A stretch of DNA of 64,000 nucleotides from Pyramidobacter sp. YE332 (GTDB lineage: Bacteria > Synergistota > Synergistia > Synergistales > Dethiosulfovibrionaceae): NCBI RefSeq assembly GCF_033060595.1, contig NZ_CP133038.1:2356001-2420000 (forward strand), in the 5' to 3' direction. Below the pieces are notes generated by a model. It did no database searches and was not told where the DNA came from. It was given only the letters and a program-made list of their open reading frames with translations. A program made the position numbers and the translations under genes. Shown here piece after piece: positions 56,938-64,000 of the stretch (within the stretch, counting starts at the first letter, position 1; each line of letters begins with the position of its first letter).

Positions 56938-59055
56938 TTAAAACAGATGGAACGCGTCCCAGTTGGGGACGCCGACGCTGACGCCGAAGCGCCATTCCTT
57001 GCGGTCGGTGTAGACGGCGTACAGTTTGCCGTCGATGAGACGGCGCGGCGCACAGAGCGCGACGCCGACTTCCCACGGCCGGGCGATCTCCGCACCGTCG
57101 CTGCCCCAAGCGTACCCCTGGCCGCCGAAGATCTCGGCGATGACGTTGCCGAAGATGGTCTGCGACAGCGGGTAGCGCAGCTTGGCGCGCCACCAGGCAA
57201 AGCGCTCGGCCTCGATGGGGTGCTCCGCCAGGCTGTACAGTTCTTCGCGGGCGCCAAGATAGGCGCTGAACAGGCGCTTATCGTCCATGTCGCCTTCCGC
57301 GAAGCCGCCCTGGAGCTCAGCCATGAGTTTCGAGCTGATACGGCGGCGCCCTGTGAGGCTGAGCCGCATCAGCATGGTCCCCGTCTCGGAAGGCCACATC
57401 GAGCGCGCGTTCAGCAGCCACCCGTTGACCGGATCGTCGGGATTGTCCATCAGGTTGAACGTCGCTTCGAGGAACGGCGCCACGTAGTTGGCGCTTTCGC
57501 CTCCTTCCACGCGACGCGCGGCCGTGGCCGACACGCCGGCGGAAAGGCGCAGACGTTCGTGCAACGTAAAGTGACGCTGCACGTCGAAGTTGTAGCGCTG
57601 CCATTCAAGCGGAGCGCCGGACGCGTCGATCCTGAAATGAGACGCCGACAGGCCCGCCTCCCAGAAGGAGCTGTGCGACACATCCATATCCCAGAAATAG
57701 TTGAAATCCGCGCCCCAGCGCTGGCCAAGGTAGAAGCTCGACTGCAGCGTGTCGCCGGGCGTGAACAAATCGTAACGACGGCTGCCGATCACCAGCCATC
57801 CCATGTCGCTGTAGGTACTGGCATAGCCGCCGAGCGAATAGCGGTGTGCGGGAAAACGCTGCACCTTGAGCAGCACGATGACGCCGCGCTCGGTATTCAG
57901 CAGATCGTAATCGACGCTGCGGACGTCCTCGCGCTTGGCGATGTTGGCGCTGGCAGCGACGATCTCCTTCATGGGCACGGGGCGCCCCAGCCAGACCTTG
58001 AGCAGCTCCCGTTCTATCTCCTTGCCCATTTTCTCGGGCACTCCCACGACATGCACGCCCATCACATGAGGCGGCTTGGGCGGCGCCAGTTCCTTTTCCT
58101 TCACGGGGCGCCGCGGCGCTTTCTTCAACAGCGCGCGGATCTGCGGCAAAGCCTTGACGGCAGCGTCGCGCCCCTGCTGAATAATCTCGGCGGCAGGCGA
58201 GGTGCCGAGGATGGGGTACTCCTTCACGCCGGGACTGATCACCAAATCGGCCAACGTCGCCTCGCGGCGCACATTCTGCATGGTGAGAATGGTGATGGAC
58301 TGGCTGACCACGTCGAACACGGTGCTCAGCTTTTCGCGCGGCTCCAGCTCGCTGGTGAGGTTGACGGCGATCACGGGATAGCCGGGGAACAGCTCTTTGG
58401 CCGTCTCCACCGGCATGTTGGAGACCATGCCGCCGTCGACGAGCAGGCGGCCGTTGATTTCCCACGGGTCGAACACGCCGGGAATGGACATGGAAGCGCG
58501 CACAGCCGAAGCCAGAGAGCCGCGGCGCAGCACCACTTTCTCGCCGCTGACAAGATCGGTGGCAACAGCCGCAAACGGTATGGGCAGACGACGGAAATCG
58601 GTCACGGTCACGTGGGAAAGCAGCTGAGCGATGTACTCGAGCACGCTCGTGCCGGCAACGAATCCCAGCGGTCCCGCCACTTTGTTGTGAGCGTCGGTGT
58701 AGATTTCCGGACGGATCATGCTGATGTCGCGCGTAGCTTTGTCGGAAAGGTTGAAATAATTGCCGCCGCTCGCCGTGACCAGTTCGCCGAGATTGACGTC
58801 CATGACGATTCGTTCCAGCTCCGCCGGCGTTCTGCCGCTGGCATAGAGACTGCCGACGATGGCCCCCATGCTGGTGCCGACGATGCCGGCGACGCCGACG
58901 CCTTCCTTTTCCAGTTCCCGAAGCACGCCGATGTGAGCGTACCCCTTAATGCCGCCGCCGGACAGCGCCAGGACCACGTACGGTTTGTCTTCCGCGCCGG
59001 CCGGCGCCGCGCAGAATGCCAGCGCTGCCAGCAGCCACCGCCATATTTTCTTCAT
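56938..59055 (-). CDS. Patatin-like type Vd autotransporter (PlpD/FplA-like)
   Basis: 705 residues. Signal peptide MKKIWRWLLAALAFCAAPAG, then a patatin phospholipase domain: oxyanion GGGIKG near 34, nucleophile Ser in GTSMG near 61 and Asp in VDGGMVSN near 210. A POTRA-like segment near 330-400 precedes a beta-barrel of about 300 residues ending in Phe, the outer-membrane signature. This is the type Vd layout. All catalytic residues are present. The protein shows the organism is diderm. The 297-base divergent gap upstream shows no gene. Confidence 0.9.
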   Translation of the reverse strand: MKKIWRWLLAALAFCAAPAGAEDKPYVVLALSGGGIKGYAHIGVLRELEKEGVGVAGIVGTSMGAIVGSLYASGRTPAELERIVMDVNLGELVTASGGNYFNLSDKATRDISMIRPEIYTDAHNKVAGPLGFVAGTSVLEYIAQLLSHVTVTDFRRLPIPFAAVATDLVSGEKVVLRRGSLASAVRASMSIPGVFDPWEINGRLLVDGGMVSNMPVETAKELFPGYPVIAVNLTSELEPREKLSTVFDVVSQSITILTMQNVRREATLADLVISPGVKEYPILGTSPAAEIIQQGRDAAVKALPQIRALLKKAPRRPVKEKELAPPKPPHVMGVHVVGVPEKMGKEIERELLKVWLGRPVPMKEIVAASANIAKREDVRSVDYDLLNTERGVIVLLKVQRFPAHRYSLGGYASTYSDMGWLVIGSRRYDLFTPGDTLQSSFYLGQRWGADFNYFWDMDVSHSSFWEAGLSASHFRIDASGAPLEWQRYNFDVQRHFTLHERLRLSAGVSATAARRVEGGESANYVAPFLEATFNLMDNPDDPVNGWLLNARSMWPSETGTMLMRLSLTGRRRISSKLMAELQGGFAEGDMDDKRLFSAYLGAREELYSLAEHPIEAERFAWWRAKLRYPLSQTIFGNVIAEIFGGQGYAWGSDGAEIARPWEVGVALCAPRRLIDGKLYAVYTDRKEWRFGVSVGVPNWDAFHLF

Positions 59056-59352
59056 GCCTCAGCGCCTCCTCACGGAATCATGGTCCGCCGCTTTTTCTGT
59101 CCGAAAATTCAACTGCCGGATGGCGAGATCTGTTTTCACCCACCGGTCAAAAACAGGAGCGAAGATGTCTGTTTATTTTAGACGAGCCAACGCCGCTTGG
59201 CAAGTTTTTACCTCGATTTTCACCGATCGCGCGCGTTCTGCACGTTCGGAAAAGTTTTTTATTTCCGTCTGTCATTTCGCGGTCAGAGCGGTAAAATAAG
59301 GTCGTTTTGGCCAACGTCCTTTTGCGTTCGGCACATTTTCCGAGGTGATCCG

Positions 59353-60288
59353 ATGAACGAAAACAATTCAACGTTGCGGCGCTATCTGCCAATGACGCTC
59401 GTGCTGCTGATCTGGGGTTTTATGAACGTGCCGGCCACTTATGCGCTGCGTGAGATGCCGCCGCTGGAATTGCTGCTTTTGCGCACGGCTATCGCCGTCG
59501 TCATCCTTGCCCCGCTGGCGTACGGCCGTGAGCGGCGTTTGCTGCCGGACCGCGGCGATCTGGCGATTTCCGTGCTGATGGGCATTTCCGGGGTACTGCT
59601 CAACAACCTCTGCTTTTTCTATGCGATCAAGTTCACGTCGTTGACAAACATCGCCATCATCTTCGCCACGTCGCCGCTGATCACGACCATCCTGGCCGCC
59701 GTTTTCCTCGGCGAAAGGCTGACGCCGCGGCGCGTCTGCGGCATCGTTCTCGCGCTGAGCGGGGCGGTCTGTCTGCTCTGCAAGGGCGACCTGTCGCTGC
59801 TGGCCAATCTGTCGCTGAACAAAGGCGACCTGATGGAATTTTGCGCCTCGTTCTGTTGCTCGGTGATGACCGTGCTGGGCAAAAAGATCGCAAAATCCTC
59901 GCCGATCGTGGTGACACTGTGCAACATGGCCGCGTCCTGCGTGCTGACCGCGGCGCTCATCGCCGTCGTTGGGCAGCCGATGAACCTGGCGCTGTCGGGG
60001 CGCGCCCTGGCCGGTACGCTGTACATCGGCATTCTCGGTTCGAGCTGCGCGTACGTGCTTCAGCAAATATCAATCCAGCGCATCGGCGCGGGCGCGACGG
60101 GAGCGTTCCTCAACGGCTCGCCGGTCGTCAGCATTTTCGCCGCCATGGTCTTTATGGGAGAATCGCTCTCCATGATCCAGATCGTCTGCGCCGCCGTGAT
60201 CTTCGCGGGGATCTTCCTCAACGCCGGGAGAGAAAGAAAATCAGGCAGCGCCGATTCGCAGATGAAAAGGGCAGACAGCGCCTCGTAA
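59353..60288 (+). CDS. EamA/DMT-family transporter
   Basis: 311 residues with ten hydrophobic segments in two EamA repeats (LVLLIWGFMNVPATYALREM near 15 and GYIGILGSSCAYVLQQISIQ-like second half near 220). Probably exports amino acids or other metabolites; the substrate cannot be read from sequence. ATG 59353 has GAGGTGA upstream. The following gap contains a promoter for the small protein. Confidence 0.85.
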   Translation: MNENNSTLRRYLPMTLVLLIWGFMNVPATYALREMPPLELLLLRTAIAVVILAPLAYGRERRLLPDRGDLAISVLMGISGVLLNNLCFFYAIKFTSLTNIAIIFATSPLITTILAAVFLGERLTPRRVCGIVLALSGAVCLLCKGDLSLLANLSLNKGDLMEFCASFCCSVMTVLGKKIAKSSPIVVTLCNMAASCVLTAALIAVVGQPMNLALSGRALAGTLYIGILGSSCAYVLQQISIQRIGAGATGAFLNGSPVVSIFAAMVFMGESLSMIQIVCAAVIFAGIFLNAGRERKSGSADSQMKRADSAS

Positions 60289-60459
60289 GTTTCGTCCCCT
60301 CAAACGCGCGCCCTGCGTTTTTCCCGTTCCTGCAAGACGTCGGGCGGAAACGGAGCGCCGCTCCGCAAGCTTCTGAAAGAGGCCGTTCACCATATTGGCC
60401 ACGGCCTCCGGGAGAAAACGTCTCGCCTCTTGATTCTACTGCGTTGTTCAGGGCACAGG

Positions 60460-60487
60460 TTGCCATTCTGAAGAAATATAGTAAAAT
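60460..60487 (+). promoter_or_regulatory. Sigma70-like promoter of the small Lys/Glu-rich protein
   Basis: TTGCCA (60460-60465), 16 nt, TAAAAT (60482-60487), about 57 nt before the ATG. Confidence 0.55.
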
Positions 60488-60543
60488 GTCGTCGTAGCAT
60501 CCGAAAGAATGCCACAAATTTAAAAGAGGAGCTGTGACCCAAG

Positions 60544-60837
60544 ATGAAAAAAATGATTCTTCTCATTCTTCTAATTGCCGCGTGTGTGCTGGGATATTGC
60601 TATTACAAGGGGACAGGCCCATTCGAGAAAGCGCCTGACGGAAACGTACAGATCAAGCAGGAAATGAAGGACAAGGCAACCGAGATCAAGGACAAGGTCG
60701 TCGAAAAAGCTGAAGAAGTCAAAGAGAAAGCTGCGGAACTCACCGACAAAGCGGTCGAGAAAGCCGAAGAAATCAAGGATAAAGTGATGGACTCCATGGC
60801 CGACAAGAAAGAGGAACCCGCTCCTGCCGCAAAGTAA
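60544..60837 (+). CDS. Small membrane-anchored or secreted Lys/Glu-rich repeat protein
   Basis: 97 residues. Hydrophobic N-terminus MKKMILLILLIAACVLGYCY (signal anchor; Cys14 or 19 could be lipidated but no clear lipobox). The rest is a near-repeating amphipathic helix of KDKATEIKDKVVEKAEEVKE type, period about 11, similar to YtxH/LEA/apolipoprotein-like stress proteins. Ribosome site AAAAGAGGAG upstream. Function unknown; a periplasmic or envelope stress role is only a guess. Confidence 0.75.
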   Translation: MKKMILLILLIAACVLGYCYYKGTGPFEKAPDGNVQIKQEMKDKATEIKDKVVEKAEEVKEKAAELTDKAVEKAEEIKDKVMDSMADKKEEPAPAAK

Positions 60838-61191
60838 CGTTGACTTCAATCACAAACTTCAATTGAAAATGCCGTGCCTCTATGCGGCCATGCCGCATAA
60901 AAACGCGCGCCATGCGATTCCATGCAGTCTTTGCTGCGCCTTCGGCGCTATAAAAGCGGCAGAAAATCTTCGGCCTTTTTCACGGAGGCCGGTATAAACG
61001 CGCGAAAAGAAGAGCCTGTCTCTAAATCCCATAGAAGGGAGAAGAGACAGGCTCCTTTAATCGGCTCTTCGAGGCGTCTGCGCAAGCTTGCAGACATCGC
61101 GTTGCAGGAGACTTCTGAGCTGCCGATGAAGATGCGGGGTGACGATCTCTCGGAGAAACTGCATTTGCCAGAGCCCTCGCCAGCGTCTCGG
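60838..61191. other. Region between the small protein and the CRISPR array
   Basis: About 350 bases with no supportable gene. It contains an 8-bp hairpin TATGCGGC/GCCGCATA at 60881-60899 (small-protein end) and the terminator at 61012-61054. Confidence 0.6.
61007..61054 (-). terminator. Minus-strand terminator beyond the CRISPR trailer end
   Basis: GAGCCTGTCTCT pairs perfectly with AGAGACAGGCTC (12 bp), followed on the minus strand by TTCTTTT. It is placed to end a minus-strand array transcript. Confidence 0.75.
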
Positions 61192-63940
61192 GCTTCAACT
61201 CACGCGACCGTGCGAGGGGCGTGACGATCCCCTCCTGCGTTCAATCCGATTTCGGCGATGTTTCAATTCACGCGCCCCACGAGGGGCGCGACACGAAACG
61301 CCATGTCAACGTATGTAAATCTGACACGTTTCAATTCACGCGCCCCACGAGGGGCGCGACCGCTGCCGTCGTTGCCGCCGCCGCCCCCGCCGGTTTCAAT
61401 TCACGCGCCCCACGAGGGGCGCGACGTTTACGACGAGCTGCAGCAAGACCGCGCCGTCGTGTTTCAATTCACGCGCCCCACGAGGGGCGCGACGTCGCAA
61501 TAGCAAAATAGGGTGTACGAAAATGTACGTTTCAATTCACGCGCCCCACGAGGGGCGCGACGAGCACCCAGGCGGGGTTGTCGGTCCAGGCGAGCTTGTT
61601 TCAATTCACGCGCCCCACGAGGGGCGCGACGGGATATCCTCCTTGAGATGCCGGGCCCCCACGGGTTTCAATTCACGCGCCCCACGAGGGGCGCGACGTC
61701 AACGACGTGCAGGCGGTGAACTATACGATCGTTTCAATTCACGCGCCCCACGAGGGGCGCGACCAGCCGCTGAAAGACTGCATCAGCCGCATCAAAAGTT
61801 TCAATTCACGCGCCCCACGAGGGGCGCGACGTCGTGCTCGGCACGCGGGCGGCGTTCCTGCTGATGTTTCAATTCACGCGCCCCACGAGGGGCGCGACAC
61901 AATGCGCAGCGTCCTTCGCTGTCCCCGCCGAGTTTCAATTCACGCGCCCCACGAGGGGCGCGACGAGAACGGTTCCGCGTCGACGTCGAGACCGTGCAGG
62001 TTTCAATTCACGCGCCCCACGAGGGGCGCGACGCCTTTACTCATGATCGTTGTATATCTGCCGATCTCGGTTTCAATTCACGCGCCCCACGAGGGGCGCG
62101 ACAAGCAAATCCGCCCAGAGCGTGGAAAGACGTTTGTTTCAATTCACGCGCCCCACGAGGGGCGCGACCAGCACCGCAGCGCCAGCATAAATTGGGTATA
62201 GACGTTTCAATTCACGCGCCCCACGAGGGGCGCGACGAGAACGGTTCCGCGTCGACGTCGAGACCGTGCAGGTTTCAATTCACGCGCCCCACGAGGGGCG
62301 CGACGCCTTTACTCATGATCGTTGTATATCTGCCGATCTCGGTTTCAATTCACGCGCCCCACGAGGGGCGCGACAAGCAAATCCGCCCAGAGCGTGGAAA
62401 GACGTTTGTTTCAATTCACGCGCCCCACGAGGGGCGCGACCCGTCTTTAAGCCTACCGGATATTGACGAGAGGTGTTTCAATTCACGCGCCCCACGAGGG
62501 GCGCGACTAGGGGATGCACTGCCGCCATGTGGTGGTCATGCAGTTTCAATTCACGCGCCCCACGAGGGGCGCGACTGACGGCCACGTCGCACGAGGCCGT
62601 CGCTTTTCCGGTTTCAATTCACGCGCCCCACGAGGGGCGCGACGCCTTTACTCATGATCGTTGTATATCTGCCGATCTCGGTTTCAATTCACGCGCCCCA
62701 CGAGGGGCGCGACCTGTTAATGGTGTGCCAGAAAATTGACGAGGATGGGGTTTCAATTCACGCGCCCCACGAGGGGCGCGACCCGTCTTTAAGCCTACCG
62801 GATATTGACGAGAGGTGTTTCAATTCACGCGCCCCACGAGGGGCGCGACCAGGCTATCGTCGTAGATGGTGACGATGGGGAAGCAGTTTCAATTCACGCG
62901 CCCCACGAGGGGCGCGACAAAACAGCGCCCTGCGGGCCGTCAGCCGGCAAATGGTTTCAATTCACGCGCCCCACGAGGGGCGCGACCTATCTGGATGCCG
63001 TCAAAGAGGGGCGCGTGGATTCGGTTTCAATTCACGCGCCCCACGAGGGGCGCGACCGACCTGGTGTCGAAATGCGAGCGGGAAACAATGGTTTCAATTC
63101 ACGCGCCCCACGAGGGGCGCGACTTTATCTGAGAGGCCGCGTTGCTATCCGTTAGTTCGTTTCAATTCACGCGCCCCACGAGGGGCGCGACCCTCGGCGT
63201 CGAGGCTGACGATCTGGCCGGGCGTGTTTCAATTCACGCGCCCCACGAGGGGCGCGACGACGGCCGCCCTGAGTTCAACGACAAGTCGCCATGGTTTCAA
63301 TTCACGCGCCCCACGAGGGGCGCGACAAGCGGCGCGGGGAGGTATGCGGGATGAACGGACCGTTTCAATTCACGCGCCCCACGAGGGGCGCGACTGGGAC
63401 TGCACAGTTACCCTCCGGGACGTCGGGAGTTTCAATTCACGCGCCCCACGAGGGGCGCGACGTACCCCGACGCCACGCCGTATGCGCTCTGGCTCGAGTT
63501 TCAATTCACGCGCCCCACGAGGGGCGCGACTTCTTCCTTCGTCCATTATACCATGACGTACGCCGTGTTTCAATTCACGCGCCCCACGAGGGGCGCGACA
63601 TGTTGCCGACGCCCTCGTTGTGGACGGTGATGTTGTTTCAATTCACGCGCCCCACGAGGGGCGCGACAGGCGGTCGGCGGCTTCTTTCTTGAGCCGTCCT
63701 GGTTTCAATTCACGCGCCCCACGAGGGGCGCGACGATCTTTTTCAGCGGCCAGTCAAGCTTCGCCAGCTGTTTCAATTCACGCGCCCCACGAGGGGCGCG
63801 ACCGTAAACCAGACCGTTGCCCCAATACGTCATGCCATGGTTTCAATTCACGCGCCCCACGAGGGGCGCGACAGGCACAGGTGCTGCATGGCCATCTCGC
63901 GGAACTCGTTTCAATTCACGCGCCCCACGAGGGGCGCGAC
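61192..63940 (-). CRISPR. Type I-C-like CRISPR array, 41 repeats, 40 spacers
   Basis: 33-bp repeat. In the minus (transcript) sense it begins GTCGCGCCCCTCGTGGGGCG and ends CGTGAATTGAAAC, the I-C style with an ATTGAAAC 3' handle and an internal GC-rich stem. Forty repeats from 61260 look identical by eye. A degenerate one at 61192-61225 (one extra base, several changes) closes the left, leader-distal end. Spacers are 32-37 nt. The transcript runs right to left. Spacers at 61965/62237, 62033/62305/62644, 62103/62375 and 62441/62783 are duplicates, leaving about 35 different spacers. No cas gene is in the window. Confidence 0.97.
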
Positions 63941-64000
63941 AGTGGTACATTTGATGCTGATATTTCTCTGCTTCTTCGGAGAGATATTCGCGGAGCCCGC
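63941..64000. other. Right flank of the CRISPR array
   Basis: Sixty bases with no repeat, longer than any spacer in the array, so the array either ends (leader side) or is interrupted here. It is less GC-rich than the repeats. On the minus strand it is open and reads LREYLSEEAEKYQHQMYH. I cannot tell leader from an odd long spacer. Confidence 0.5.

Noticed and set aside
61221-63692. Repetitive proteins reading SIHAPHEGRD, FQFTRPTRGAT or FNSRAPRGAR across 61.2-63.7 kb
   Set aside because: They are translations of the 33-bp CRISPR repeat, whose length keeps frames open; they are a known type of false protein.

Overview
The window looks like chromosomal DNA of a high-GC, diderm anaerobe, most likely a member of the Synergistota (Pyramidobacter-like). 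This is an inference. It rests on the gene order, a complete rod-shape set (mreBCD, mrdA, rodA), minCDE, a patatin-type outer-membrane autotransporter (so an outer membrane is present), a K+-dependent and probably Na+-pumping pyrophosphatase, and an archaeal/eukaryal-type ProRS. No rRNA or tRNA gene was recognised.

Layout. From 1 to 34 kb almost everything is on the minus strand and is core housekeeping. In transcription order (right to left) this is: Xaa-Pro peptidase, hppA, dnaG, an S4 protein, eno, rex, yajC-secD-secF, a LapA-like protein, recJ, rel, dtd, an MBL hydrolase, radC, mreB-mreC-mreD-mrdA, minC-minD-minE-rodA, two radical-SAM-linked genes, rng, smc, a tRNA-type methyltransferase and rsmI. 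From 34 to 45 kb lies a transport and metal block. It holds a GNAT protein, a parS-like palindrome, bioY with a promoter/BirA-like operator, alaX, an ArsD-like protein with a His/Cys tail, a HAD phosphatase, an ArsR regulator with an HMA protein and a P1B-2 (Zn/Cd/Pb) ATPase, and a complete nickel ECF transporter nikKLMQO.

From 45 to 53.4 kb is an accessory region around guaA. It contains a doubly frameshifted DUF4143 ATPase and a 4.1-kb AT-rich insert bounded by two copies of the guaA 3' end plus its terminator. The insert holds an OLD-family endonuclease, a vsr fragment and two different IS5-family elements. A DpnI-type restriction enzyme with no visible methylase lies on the other side of guaA. 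From 53.4 to 61 kb are a Ski2-like helicase, proS, a type Vd autotransporter, a DMT transporter and a small Lys/Glu-rich secreted or membrane protein.

From 61.2 to 63.94 kb is a type I-C-like CRISPR array of 41 repeats, 40 of them identical by eye. Its repeat orientation, the degenerate left-end repeat and a minus-strand terminator beyond that end all point to transcription on the minus strand. Several spacers occur two or three times in blocks, showing internal duplication. No cas gene lies in the window. The most unusual points are the decayed guaA defence island, the orphan DpnI, the array's duplications, the single parS-like site beside a 23-bp perfect hairpin, the BirA-like operator over bioY and the MinD N-terminal extension with a second internal ribosome site.
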